This document shows positions 23,966-35,469 of a stretch of 64,000 nt of DNA, one piece after another. Made by a program: the position numbers and the translations under genes. The DNA lies in NCBI GenBank assembly GCA_947579605.1, contig OX388316.1, positions 14,573,290 through 14,637,289 of the forward strand, given 5' to 3'. Source of the DNA: Athripsodes cinereus. Taxonomy: Eukaryota > Arthropoda > Insecta > Trichoptera > Leptoceridae. The notes below the pieces were generated by a model, which saw nothing but the letters and a program-made list of their open reading frames with translations, was not told where the DNA came from and ran no database searches. Numbering within the stretch: position 1 is the first letter of the stretch; every line of letters begins with the position of its first letter.

Positions 23966-24226
23966 ACCGGGTGATCCCGTGGAGCACCCGGTAAAGAATT
24001 GGTCTCCCACTCTTCTGCGTAAGTTTTCGAGTGTCCTGTAAAAGGCAGGTGTTCGAAAAAATTAAGTCATTTTTCATCTTAAATTAAGCGATGAGGTATG
24101 CCACCCATCCTGAATGTCTTGATTTTATATTGGCACGAAGAGGACAGTTTGCATGTTTCTTACATGCAGCTGATCTGCTGGCTACCCCAGTTGTGGGATA
24201 TGCCGTGATGGTATAGTATAGTATTA
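23966..24226 (+). repeat. Interspersed repeat F, copy 1
   Basis: Begins with a small hairpin (ACCGGGTG pairing with CACCCGGT), continues TCCTGTAAAAGGCAGGTGTT and GCCACCCATCCTGAATGTCT, and ends GGGATATGCCGTGATGGTAT plus (AGTAT)n. Copies or parts lie at 29200-29255 (minus), 31493-31745 (plus) and 40935-41075 (minus). The ending resembles the 3' ends of the RTE family C tails, so it may be a LINE 3' UTR or a SINE using that LINE. Confidence 0.7.
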
Positions 24227-24302
24227 TTTGATTTTTATTACCAAGCTGTGTTACCAAGTGAGATTGTTAGGAAACGTGCTGCGTAAATTGAATATGAAAA
24301 CA

Positions 24303-24410
24303 TAATGAGGAATTGTATGACAGTGACAAAAAGTACGTATACGCAATGACAGTAATTCGTGGCACTCCCTGCTTACCCCGCTAGGGAAGCGACGTTATTC
24401 TGATGATTAC
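24303..24410 (+). pseudogene. Eroded RTE-like LINE tail, family C
   Basis: GGAATTGTATGACAGTGAC and CTGCTTACCCCGCTAGGGAA match the last 100 bp of the family C frame at 40125-40225 (RNCMKVTEA ... SAYPAREAA). It is heavily decayed and has no intact frame. Confidence 0.65.
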
Positions 24411-25120
24411 TAAATTTTACTGTTAAAAAAAAACAACTTCAGTCATTCAGGATTGTGATTTATTTAATTTGTATGATTTAATTACATTTACTAATCTAAT
24501 GTTTATTGTAGAAATATCACAAAGAATTATATAATGTTTTAGAATTTTAGATGTTTGGCATAATAAAAATATTATCGTAGAAATTAGTTATTTGTTTAAT
24601 CTCAAGAATGTTGCAATCAACGTACTTGGTCGGATGTTTGGATAGGTACAAAAATATCTTTTGATTTGACTTCATTTAAAGTAAATTATAGAAATTGGGA
24701 TAAAATAAAAATAACAATACAAAAAATATAAACCAAAATACCACAACATAGTTTGGAAAGAAATGCATAATAGTAAAATCAATGACCATTTTGAATATTG
24801 TATGCGTTCAATAGGGCATAATAATATCAGCTGACATTGGATAATGAATTATTACATGAGGAGGGTATGTATATGTAGTTAATCATGTGGTCAAATAAAA
24901 CAGTATTTGTTTAGCATCTTGTGCATTGTGTCAGATGTAATGTAAGGACACCGTAGGTACCTACCTATATGAAATACGTATAATATCGTCAACCTTCTAA
25001 GCCCTAAGATATATTGCTTAGTAAATTAGACTTTATTCTTATCTATATTTTATGGACAAATATTTTATACCGTTCGTATGTATATATTTATGTACAACAC
25101 TACTTTTCGGGAGAAGCCAC
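24411..25120. other. No gene seen
   Basis: AT-rich sequence without identifiable features. Confidence 0.5.
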
Positions 25121-25200
25121 GGCGCCCTTGAGATGGTCACGGATCATTAAACGGCGCCACATATAAATAGTCCGATTATTATTATTATTATTATTACAAC
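25121..25200 (+). repeat. Repeat G: stem-loop followed by (ATT)n, copy 1
   Basis: GGCGCCCTTGAGATGG...AAACGGCGCC forms a stem (25121-25126 with 25153-25158), followed by about 20 bases and an ATT microsatellite. The copy at 54219-54292 has the same arrangement. It resembles a LINE 3' terminus. Confidence 0.7.
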
Positions 25201-25551
25201 AATTTTTTATTTATACGTCAATTGTTATAGGATCTTATCGATAAAATTTAGTTATGTATAATTACCCTCTAAATGAACTATACTATCTCTCGAGCTGGCA
25301 ATAAAAATGTATGAAGGTACCTGACCTGACGTTTTTCCAGATAAGCAAAGGAGGGGTTATCAAATGCATCTAAATTATCTAAGTCTTAGTATGTATGTAT
25401 TAGACAATTTGTAGAGCGCCATTTAATCAAAACATGATCTCAAAGGTGCTATGTTGTTTATCTAATTTACAAAGCTCCCGGCAAGTAGGTGAATATTTAG
25501 TTTCATTATTAAATCAAGTAAAAATACTCCACATATTTTGGTGATTTTGAA

Positions 25552-25662
25552 CAGGCAGTCCACTATGTGTGCGTCCCGTGTGGAGAAATTTGCTGGCGTA
25601 GAAACATATAAATGCAATCCCCCAGACTTCTACACTATCCAGGTGGCCGGTGGGTTCTTAAG
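25552..25662 (+). repeat. Interspersed repeat H, copy 2
   Basis: Matches 11547-11660: GTGTGGAGAAATTTGCTGGC, GTAGAAA, CCCCCAGACTTCTACACTAT, CCAGGTGG. The class is unknown. Confidence 0.65.
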
Positions 25663-28600
25663 TGCATTATTTCTCTTTTCACCTCTTCTCGCATAAAGGT
25701 ATAGCAACGGCTAATCATAAAATTAAAAAAAAAACTAATAAGTCACGACAGAAAAATGACTTTAAATTAATGTGACAGAATTGCAAAAATAATTGCTTCA
25801 GGATTTCAAAATATGTATCTTTAATATTTTACTTTCCCATTTTTGAGACTAGTTTTTAGTGATAGTGATTTTTTCATTAACCTGATGATTTTTTCTTGAG
25901 TGAAGTCAGATTTTAAGCTAGTACATAACAATATTATTACGCATTATGAAGGATCTACCTACTTACAAACATCGTGAGCCTATTCAGTACAATAGGACAG
26001 ACGTCTCTATCTATCTAAAAAAATAGGAATGACTCAAGAAAAATACTTATTATACATATATTATGAATAAGACATGTGGATAGAGATATTATACCGATTA
26101 TTTATTTATTTACTTTGTGTACATGACATTTTATTTTACAAGTACATACAAAAAATAAATAGAATCGCCCACCCAGTAAGAAATTCAGAGGGTATTTCTT
26201 TATTTAGTAACTATTAATTCGTTTTTACTTTCAAATATAACCTACATACCTACTACAGTACCTTTAACAATGTCAATAAAGAAATAAAAAAGGTGCATAG
26301 TACGTTGATAATACGAATAACAATTCAGGTTTTTATAAAAGAAGATGATTTTTTTGTTTGAATGTTATACGAGTATAATTAGTGTCGTATTTCTGATTTT
26401 ATTTATAAAACCATTTCTTCAATATTAAGACGAAACAATAGGCAAATTATTTTATTTTTCTTATATTTAAAATATTCTTTCATATAAAATATACTTTCTC
26501 CGGATTCCTATAAAATAATAATGAAAGTATTCCCAGAAAAAACAGAGCTTCCATAATAAAGCTAAAATTAAAATTAAACTGTTAAGATATTGAATAATAA
26601 AATTTAACAATGCAAACAGCTATTTTTTTTTAAATATACGTAAACAAAGATATGAAATGAGATAAAAGTAAAATCCCTGGAATCCAAATCAATAATCGAC
26701 GTTAAAAACATTGATTTCTGATTTGATTCTCAGATTCAATTAAGGGGAAATTCCTCGAATCCTATTTATTGTCTTTGATGGGGTTCTTTATAGCACGTTA
26801 TTTCTTTTATTATTAGTAATTGGAGACTGAAAATTAAAGGGAAAATATTTTAATTTTTCTTTTCTTTATGTTGTAAACTCAAAACAAAATTCTTTATAAT
26901 GCTGAGCTTTATTATAAACGCAATGAATTCATAAAATACACGTGATAATACGTAGGTACCTATACCTACCTAAGTACTTAGTACATTTAAGATTGGTATT
27001 TTTTAAACGCTTGATTGAAAATTAAATATTACTGGTTCACTTATTATTAATAAGTTTATTGTTAATTAAAAGTTTTTACAAAAAATTCTAGACGAATTCT
27101 TAGCAAAAATATGTTCAATTGAAATCAGCTCTAATGTCTAAGACCTTTCTTTGAGACTATTATTAGCTTTCGTTAAATTCAAGCGTAATAATTTTAATTG
27201 TTCTGAGATGCTATTATTAATTTCAGTTATGAGCTACATCCAAGAAGCATTTATCGATATTCATATTTGTTTTCAAATGTAGGTAGGTTTGTAATTTTTT
27301 ATGTCTACATTAAAGAATCTATGACTTTTGAAGTATAGATAGGAATCTTTACTCCATGTACGACAATGTGTATGTTTTTTTTTTAATTGAATGAGGTATA
27401 TTATATTCTTTATTCAAATATTTTTATTTCTTTTTGCTGCTCACATCCAATGGCTCGAAAGACTCATCTAACAAAATACCATTTTTGTGGTACATTGAAT
27501 CTCCTACATTTAAAAATAATATGTAAGATTTATGAAAAAAATCACTTTCATGAGAGAAATATTGTATTCAAATACATCAACAAATTAATTTGTGGTAAAA
27601 AATTGATATATTTTTTTAATCCTGGCAGAGTATCGTTGTTTTTTTATTAATATTCCCGAATTAAAGTGTGACATTATGTATGTGTCTCCCTGTCTCGCCT
27701 TATTTGAAACTCTTTCTGTCTAGTCGCTTCTATTGGCAGTTAATACGAATGTTTGTATGTATGTACCTTCAGCAAGGATGAAAACTGTTTTAAATTATTT
27801 CAAGTTTAAAACTATTTAAAAGAAAATTTATTCATGATTTCAGAAGTATGTTTATAATTTATTTGATTTTCGTGCTTTTTCCATATGCTTGGAGATTGAA
27901 GATTAAAATTGTGGAAAGAACTAATATTTACTAGGCTAGCACAAAATCGTATTGATTTTTGTATTTCAATTCTTGTTTATTATTATTAAAACAACACCAT
28001 ACTCTACTGGGATGATTACAGCCTTCGGCCAATGCGATCCCAGAGAATACAAACATTTACAAAAGTGTTTCCACCTTCCCTACAAATTCTCCGTATGTTA
28101 TGTGGAATACCTTTCTATGTTATGTGTTTATACCTATTAAGGCTAAGTACCTGAGTGTGTGACTATTGTGATAAAATTAAATAACTTTTTTATAACATGT
28201 TAATGACAGTTTTTATGCGAGATTAGAAATGTTTCCTTTATCCTTGTGATAATCTTGACAATAATATACGAGAATTTCGTAAGTACCTACAATGTCATCA
28301 AAGTTCTTTTCTTTTAATTCGATCACACAGTGATCGATGTATAGAATGAATTTGAAAGTCGACATATTACTGTGTCAAAGAGTGAAATAACATTAGGTAC
28401 ATTTTACGATATTTATTAAAAAAATTGTAATAAATACCCCTTCGGTATTTATTTCATGACAGATTTTTTCAAAATGTTTAAGACAATAAATTACAAAAAA
28501 AACGATTAAAATCTTAAGGGTTTAGAAAGATGTCGAATCGTTTTTTTTTCATACATATATTTTCGTAAGATGTAACATCATATTTTTAATACGTAACCCT

Positions 28601-28944
28601 AACGGAAGACATAAACCGTTATTTTCTGAGAAAAATGTGCGATTCCGTTCATTGATAATGTTTCGATAACTGCTACAGATAAATGTGAAAACATGTTTTC
28701 AAATTGTTATAGAGAAATTTATTACTGAGAAATAAACGCCACCTTAAAGACGGAAACATCGTTTGTTATAAATTAACAAGTATCGGAAAATAATGACCAC
28801 ATCGTTATGTCAAATATAAAAAAATACAATATTTATTGCCAATTTAATTCTTTGTTAAAAGAACAGCTATTTATTTATTATTTTTTTATATCAATATAGT
28901 TTTTGAAAGAGGTAGATACAGACACATCTCTAATTATACATATA
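25663..28944. other. No gene seen
   Basis: More than 3 kb of AT-rich sequence. Short open frames near 27387 and 27952 have no motifs or codon evidence and are left out. Confidence 0.55.
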
Positions 28945-29195
28945 TTCATACATACATTACATACCATCACGCAGCTTCCCTCGAGGGGTAGGCTGGAAGG
29001 ATCGAGTGCCACTTCCTTCTATATCCATGCATACATCTTTCGCTTCCGTCACTGTCATTCAATTCCTCATGTATGCACTCCTGTTCAATGTGCTCAACAC
29101 ATGACCATCCTGTAGGATTTGATTTAAATGATCGTGCCATTTAATCCTCGGACGTCCACGTCTCCGAGCACCATTCATCTCAGCCAAATATATAT
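28945..29195 (-). pseudogene. RTE-like LINE tail, family C, minus strand
   Basis: The reverse complement matches 40020-40240 closely: GAATGGTGCTCGGAGACGTG, GACGTCCGAGGATTAAATGG, AATCCTACAGGATGG, CATGAGGAATTGAATGACAG, then a TACCCCTCGAGGGAAGC ending and (TATG)n. It is 5'-truncated inside the region after RT and has no intact frame. Confidence 0.85.
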
Positions 29196-29199
29196 CTAT

Positions 29200-29255
29200 T
29201 TATATCATCACGGCATATTCCCTAAGTGGGGTAGCCAGTGAACTTATCATTCATT
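29200..29255 (-). repeat. Terminal fragment of repeat F, minus strand
   Basis: Reverse complement of the 3' end of repeat F (CTGGCTACCCCACTTAGGGA, ATATGCCGTGATGATATA). It abuts the family C tail. Confidence 0.6.
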
Positions 29256-30644
29256 GCATATAATAACCGTGCTTATAATCCTTTTCGTGCAATAAAATAT
29301 TAGATATTTATGTAGTTACACACCTCATCAACGAATTAGAGAAGACGGAGAAACTACCCTTTTAACACACATCAAAACCCATAGAGAATAATCTATTTAT
29401 CAATCTAATACCTGATTTATATATCTTTAAGTGAGAACTTTGTCATAGAACGCCAAAAGACTTAAATAATAAATAATTATGAAGAGACTTACAAGTTTTG
29501 AACTTAAAATCAAAGACAAAATAAGTCAGAAGATATATATTTATAATTTTTTAAAAGTTTTTATAAAGTTGATATTCCTACTTCCACTGTGACACTTTGA
29601 GTCATAGTGAAATTACTAAACAAGTGTTCTATTTTTGAATAATTTAATATTTTTATAAGTTTGAAGATAATATGTAGGTACGTTTAAGTTAGTAATACTT
29701 AAACGTAAGTTTGAGGTGGTCAGTAGCCAATGGCAGAATTTCAGACAGAGAAATCCCGAGCTTGATTTCACCAGCTGCTGACATACTCCAACTTCACGAC
29801 CCAAGAAAGTCGCTTATTGTGCTGGTGTCTGGGGTGTATTTGGTTTTTTTTTTTTTTTTATCCAAAATCGTATTAATATACTCGTAAAAATACATTGTTG
29901 TTTTGATTTTATTGCAAATCTAAATTCATCTTTTTCGACTCGTAAAAAATAAATAACTGTTTTCAATATTCATTATTTTCAGAAAAGCGCTGTTATTAAT
30001 AATAGTTTACAATTAAATACCTAAAATATATTGATATTAGATAAAAACACTGTTAATTTTCACTTATATGAATAGAATACAGTGCGAAATGAATATGATC
30101 AAGTTTAGAAAGGCACAATAAATTTACGAGGATTTGGACTCCCCAAGCGCACTTAACAGTTTAAAACGAAAGTTTGTGTTAAATCCTTTATAATATCGCG
30201 AAGCTTTTAATATTATCTTACGCTGTAATATAACCGTGTTCGTATTTCTACACATTATTAAACATGAACATTCGGGGCAATGGAGCAAATGAAACGTCCG
30301 TGAATTATTAGGTAATACTCTAAAATCATATGAATTGAAAATTATTAAAATTATACGAGTATTAACACATGAACACATTTAGTAGAAGTTCATGTGGTGG
30401 GTACCTAACTACTTTCGTTTAATATTTTCAATTCAGCAAAATTGACTCATTCAAAATGTATTTATTTTATGGTACATAGAAAACGATAAGTATGTTCATT
30501 GCATACATTGAGTTTTCTGACATCTCCAGTTGTAGGAAATGGCGTGAGCAGAGATATGTTATAGGTGAGGGTTGGTAGTTCATTTTTGAATCTCCTCTTT
30601 TGATAGACAGAATATTTTTAATTTATCCAAAAGAGAATAAACGT
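29256..30644. other. No gene seen
   Basis: AT-rich sequence without identifiable features. Confidence 0.5.
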
Positions 30645-30861
30645 CACAATATATAGTTATTCCACTATTGACTTTATTTATTTTTGCGAGCCGGATTTCG
30701 AGAGCTTCCGCTCTCATCGTCGGGAAAAAGTAAAGTGAAGCTTCATTACACGTTAAGTAATGAAGCTTCACTTTACTTTTGCCTGACGATGAGAGCGGAA
30801 GCTCTTGAAAGCCTGGTCGCAAAAATAAATAAAGTCAATAGTGGAATAACTATATATTGTG
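30645..30861. repeat. Foldback with 104-bp arms and hammerhead-like motif (locus 2)
   Basis: Arms 30645-30748 and 30758-30861 are near-perfect inverted copies around a 9-base loop. Read outward from the centre each arm goes AATGAAGCTTCACTTTAC, then CUGACGAU (right arm), the hairpin GAGAGC-GGAA-GCUCU, GAAA, then CGCAAAAATAAATAAAGTCA. The left arm has CCGACGAU at the same place. CUGANGA-stem-GAAA is the hammerhead core order, with one extra U after the first core block. The arms therefore look like two inverted terminal repeats of a Penelope-like element with everything between them lost. This is an inference, since no RT is present. Confidence 0.7.
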
Positions 30862-31492
30862 CTTCATTATAAAAATTATTAATATGGACTTCCACCAAGA
30901 ACCGTCGGTCGATAAATTAAACTTTTTAAGAATATACGTCTACAAAAATGTAAGTAGTCACTCAAAATGTAAATACGAGTAAGTCTAAAACAGTAATAAA
31001 AATTAATTAAGTTTTAAAAAAACATTTTAATATTATGGAGGTATAAAGTGATATTGATATGCGTTATGTGGTGGACTTTGTGATAAAGGTAAAATGCTTA
31101 ATTTAAAAATTCCTTACCTAATAAATAATAGGATATAACTTATAATGTAACGTGTAGATATGTGGAATGTTCCTATTATTTACTTAATTATTCATTGAAA
31201 TACTGTCTGTGGTAATTAGAAACCATGTAAAATATTTTAAGAAATATTTGTGCCTCGGAGCCGAGGTGCGGACTATACGGACTGCGGATGGATATTTTAT
31301 TTATAATTCTATATACCATTGCTGCTGAAGACAATATAGCGTTCTCATTATATACAAAATTAGACATTCATCTACGCCAGGGGATATATTCAAATACGAC
31401 TATTAATTCATAGTCCTGCCAGGGGTCTCACACCTTTTTACTATTATCAATAAACAGGTTGATATTATAAGCTTTTAAACAAATTTCCATAT
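30862..31492. other. No gene seen
   Basis: AT-rich sequence. A 6-bp inverted repeat CCTCGGAGCCGAGG lies near 31253. Confidence 0.5.
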
Positions 31493-31745
31493 CTCCTAAT
31501 TCCGTGGAGCACCCGGTTAAAATTTGACTCCAACTCATTCCCATGAAATTTTGAGTATTGTAAAAAGCATGTGTTTGAAAAGATTTAGATATTTTGCACC
31601 TTTAATTCAGCGATGAGGTTTGCCATCTGTCCTGAATGCCTTAGTTTTTATTGGCACAGATAGGACATCTTGCATGTTTATAACATGAAACTGGTCTGCT
31701 GGCTACCCGTTCTTGAGGGATTTGCCGTGATGGTATAGTAATAGA
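31493..31745 (+). repeat. Interspersed repeat F, copy 2
   Basis: Matches 23966-24226: CCGTGGAGCACCCGGTTAAA, GTAAAAAGCATGTGTT, GCCATCTGTCCTGAATGCCT, GATTTGCCGTGATGGTATAG. Only the first half of the 5' hairpin sequence is present. Confidence 0.7.
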
Positions 31746-31794
31746 AGTCCTTATTGATATCCTATTGCGAATTGGAAATAATAAATTCATACCA

Positions 31795-31855
31795 ATATAA
31801 ATGGAAGTCCCCAGACTTCTGCGGTATCCGAGTGGACGGTGGGTCTCCTTCAATT
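31795..31855 (+). repeat. Interspersed repeat H, copy 3 (right half)
   Basis: GTCCCCAGACTTCTGCGGTA followed by GGACGGTGGGTCTCCTTCAA matches the right half of copies at 11547 and 25552. Confidence 0.65.
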
Positions 31856-32754
31856 CCATTGTTTTATTCGACAAATACTTTTTACGATCTTCGTCAACTT
31901 TTTTATTTATATTGATGATCATGGACCTTCCTTTTACTTTATACATTTCTCCGCCTTGAGCAGACTGCTTAAATTCACGTCCTGTCACCCGCTGAAAATC
32001 ATCTGACCAGAGACCTGGAAAAAATGTCCACTTCACTTTATTAATTTTAAGGTTTAAAATAAATACAAAAAATATTTTAAACATCAGAAACTTAGATCAT
32101 TATGTATGTTATTAAAAATCAGAGAAGAGTTTGGTATCCATCAAGGATATTGAAAAATAAAACAAAATAACATAAAAAATAGGAGAACATTAAAAATAAT
32201 TAAGGTTATAAAAATAACGAGAATATTTTTATATTTTGTAATTAATTGCCAAAGATAAATAAATTGTTGTCGACATCTCAAATTTCGCTTCGTAGAATAT
32301 AATATTGACAATAAATCAAGGAATTTGTTTTGGTCTTAATTATGGATGAAAGGTTTCAATGGACATGGGGAACAAAAAAGTTATTAATGAATATCCATAG
32401 AAAATAATATCAACATCAATATATTACATACATACATAATACAGTCGTAGGGATCAGCCGAAATGATATAACGTATACATAGATGAAAAGAAAGAATAGT
32501 GTTGGACGCAGATAAATATCTTAGTACCTATTTATTTGGGTTTAGCAAATTAATGAAGCTTTGGTACCTATCTGTTATACCTACATACATAGTAAAAAAA
32601 TAATGAACTTTATTAAAAAAGTATACAATGGGTATGCAATAAACAAGTTGATATGGTTTATACCTACCTACCTAATTTTGTGCAATGAACAAGTTTATTA
32701 TTAAGCTATATGGACTCTGAAAGTTTTGTCATCTTCTTAATGAGAGCTATCAAT
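31856..32754. other. No gene seen
   Basis: A minus-strand open frame crosses 31641-32084, but it runs through repeats F and H and has no recognisable motif. Confidence 0.5.
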
Positions 32755-32805
32755 GCAAATGTAAATCACTCGTAAATGAGTGGACGACCTCAAGAAGAAT
32801 ATCTT
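32755..32805 (+). repeat. Repeat J terminal fragment
   Basis: TAAATCACTCGTAAATGAGT then GGACGACCTCAAGAAGAATA matches the ends at 46105-46165 (minus) and 49465-49520 (plus). There a pentamer AGAAT tail follows. Confidence 0.55.
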
Positions 32806-32990
32806 CTTCTTCTTTAATTGCCATGTCAGGTCCCCCCGATGTTGGCGATCACTCTGGCATAGGCTTCTCGCTCTGTGCTGTCTGGAGCAACTACTCCACA
32901 CCTATCATTCTAGTCCAATCTCGAATATTGCGCAGCCACGACGTCTGCCTTCTGCCAGCCCCCGGCGTCTCTCTAGTTTGCTTGTCATAA
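32797..32990 (-). pseudogene. RTE-like LINE tail, family E, minus strand
   Basis: On the minus strand the pieces TSWLRNIR, then EAYARVIAN, then ATGGCAATTAAAGAAGAAGA can be read in shifting frames. This is the usual end of an RTE-type ORF followed by a (GAA)n tail. Stops and frameshifts make it dead. It is distinct from families A-D. Confidence 0.6.
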
Positions 32991-33315
32991 GCAACTGCAG
33001 AATATGGTACTTTTTATCAAACTTTCCTGTAGCAAACAAACTTCTCTCGTTCCATTTCCAGTTGCAGATTGGATTTCACTACTTTGAGCTGGGAGATTCT
33101 ATACATCCCTGACCCGAACCGGGACACAGCGCCATGTTTTTTTGGTTTCTTTCCATAGTTTATATAATAGAATACGAAGGAAATATAGAAGAATATAATA
33201 AAATATATCATGAAGGCGAAAATACGTACATATGTACTAGGTAGGTACCTATGACTGATATCGTTATGAATTGTGTATAGTAAATTTATTTTAGTAGATA
33301 AATTTATAGGTGCGT
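32991..33315. other. No gene seen
   Basis: Nothing recognisable. The start may include more of the family E tail. Confidence 0.45.
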
Positions 33316-33536
33316 ATATTATATTAATCTTCCGTCCGCAGGGGTTCCGTAGGCCCGGGCGTCCCTCTTTCACAATACACCGTTCCTATGACAACGATAT
33401 CAGAGCGCAAGGAATGTCGTGGGAAGAGGTGACGCAATTGGCACAGAGACGCTCTGAATGGAGGAGGCTGGTTTCTGCCCTGTGCTCCCGAGAGGAGCGT
33501 TGAGGGCGATGATGATGATGATGATATTATATTAAT
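33316..33536 (+). mobile_element. Young 5'-truncated RTE-like LINE, family B, with 13-bp target duplication
   Basis: A 195-bp insert (33329-33523) lies between perfect copies of ATATTATATTAAT at 33316-33328 and 33524-33536. It encodes GRPSFTIHRSYDND and the terminal SALCSREER, followed by TGA and a (GAT)n tract. The sequence is the same as 2089-2266 except for one base before the GAT run. The break point is 33329 by direct comparison of flanks. Confidence 0.95.
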
Positions 33537-33611
33537 AGATTTGTGGTTAACACTCTTGACTAATCCTAAGAAGTTTTTTCTATTACGGATAATTATGAAT
33601 AATTGAAAATT

Positions 33612-33725
33612 ATCTGATCTCAAAGTTTTGTGGGAATGGGTGACTTCATTTGCAAAGAATCACTTTGAATGTATAAGGTTCGTTTCCACCCTGTACGACC
33701 GAGAGGTATGTTGAAAGGCGAAAAT
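33612..33725 (+). pseudogene. Ancient family B tail beside the young one
   Basis: TCAAAGTTTTGTGGGAATGG, GTGACTTCATTTGCAAAGAA and CCACCCTGTACGACCGAGAG align base by base with GCGCAAGGAATGTCGTGGGA, GTGACGCAATTGGCACAGAG and TGCCCTGTGCTCCCGAGAGG of the family B tail, with many substitutions. No frame survives. Confidence 0.7.
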
Positions 33726-34442
33726 AGAAAAAAAATCACTGATGTGAATATTTTTATGTTTCACATTATAATATAAATAAAATGTACCTACGTTCATGCA
33801 TAGCATAATACCTACTGTATATTATGTACATACATCAAAGGATACACAATACTATAAAAGAACCGCATGCACTCTATCAAAAATTCTTAAGGTAGGTGTA
33901 TATCTAGGTGTATAAAACTATTTATTACCCATAGACAATAACACACCTTACAATATTGGATATTAAAATCATGTATTTTTAATTTACACATATGAATGTA
34001 TATATTATATTATATATAGGTATCTATTAATAACAAATATATGAGTAATTAAGGATGGAAAATATTTCCAATCATTAATCATAGCGGGCGGCGGCGTTTC
34101 TTTCTTTTGGTATATTATAATAATTTTATTTTGTTTTGTCATATATAATGACATCATAATATTATTTCAGCGATTATAGTTTTAATGAATTGTGTGTGAG
34201 ATATTTAGGTAGATACATATTATCAATATTGTTAAGTGTCTACTTGTTTTATTAAGTGTTTGTCGAATGAAAAGTAGTCTCAAATGTTTGTAGATGGTAA
34301 TTATAGAAATATTAATTTGGGACTTATTAACTTTTGATTAACACTTTTTTGATGAGCGCGATAATGTTTTTTGAGTTAAAAAATGTTCAAGCATTAATGT
34401 TAGATATCTACATAGATTAGCCAGTTAACTGAATTACAAGGG
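33726..34442. other. No gene seen
   Basis: AT-rich. A short GC-rich word GCGGGCGGCGGCG lies at about 34084. Confidence 0.5.
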
Positions 34443-34590
34443 GCCGTAGACAAATCGCACTTAGCAATCGACTACTGGCGAACTTTTCGACAATCTACCT
34501 ACAATGTACCGTGTAATTATGCGTTATTGTTCCGGTTATTGTCGAAAATTCGTTTGTAGTCGATCGCCAATTGCAGTTTGTCTATGGAGT
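34443..34590. mobile_element. Foldback MITE with about 50-bp inverted arms
   Basis: Left CCGTAGACAAATCGCACTTA and GCAATCGACTACTGGCGAAC pair with right GTTTGTAGTCGATCGCCAAT and TTGCAGTTTGTCTATGG. The inner boundary is TTTTCGACAAT/ATTGTCGAAAA. It is non-coding. No convincing target duplication is seen; the class is unknown. Confidence 0.75.
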
Positions 34591-35469
34591 TAAGGTGGTT
34601 TGTTCAATGTCGCCATTCCATTGAATGTACAGCCGATTCCTTGAAAATCAATCAGGCTCCAAATGTTCAAAATTCTGCCTGATCGATAAAGATGTAAATA
34701 TTAAAAAAAATACTTTTAGGTACTGAAATGATTTTGAAACATTGATGAACTTTTGGAGTATTTAGAGAAAGTATTTATTCGAATTTAATGGATCCTCAAA
34801 TTGGATATGACAAGAAGGAGAAAATATACCTACCTTCATAATTATTCAGAAAAAATAATTTAGGTATTTAATGTTGCATTGAAAAAATAATAAGAGTATA
34901 AAATATGCAATAAGTACCTACATGTCTAATGGAGCCAAGGGGCATTTAAGCCAAATTGCACTTTCATTATCTTCAATGATGTTCATTACAGATAATAATG
35001 TATGCATTTTCTTGCAGTAGATTACACGCGGTTAAATGTGAAATAATGTATCATAAAACCTGGATAAATTAACATAAGAAGTTAATTTATTTATGTATTT
35101 TAAAGATGCCGGTATTTAACAATGTTCTGATTCCTGGCATGTTAAAGATTGCAAATTTAAAACATGGTTGCCAAATTGTTTTTATTTCCAGAAGTATTTA
35201 TGTTTTTTTAATGTGATTTTGAATTATTTAGTTTTAAAAAGGCACAATATACAATATATAACTTAATAAGTTCTTCACTACAAAAAGCTGAAGTACAATC
35301 GCAAAGTATAAGGTATTATATTTGATTGTAATAAAATTTTATAATTTCTTCATGGGAGTCACATCTATTGGAGCGTGAAAGCTGGTTGGTGATTGTGTAA
35401 ATGTCATTGGAGAATTAAATTTAGTAGCTATAAGTATTTTCAGTAGTAGTCTGCCCTATGTAAGAAAAA
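34591..35469. other. No gene seen
   Basis: AT-rich sequence without identifiable features. Confidence 0.5.

Noticed and set aside
31641..32084. 147-codon minus-strand open frame
   Set aside because: Crosses repeats F and H in antisense and has no recognisable domain.
33017..33623. Open frames overlapping the young family B insertion
   Set aside because: They fuse unrelated flank with LINE tail or read its antisense strand.
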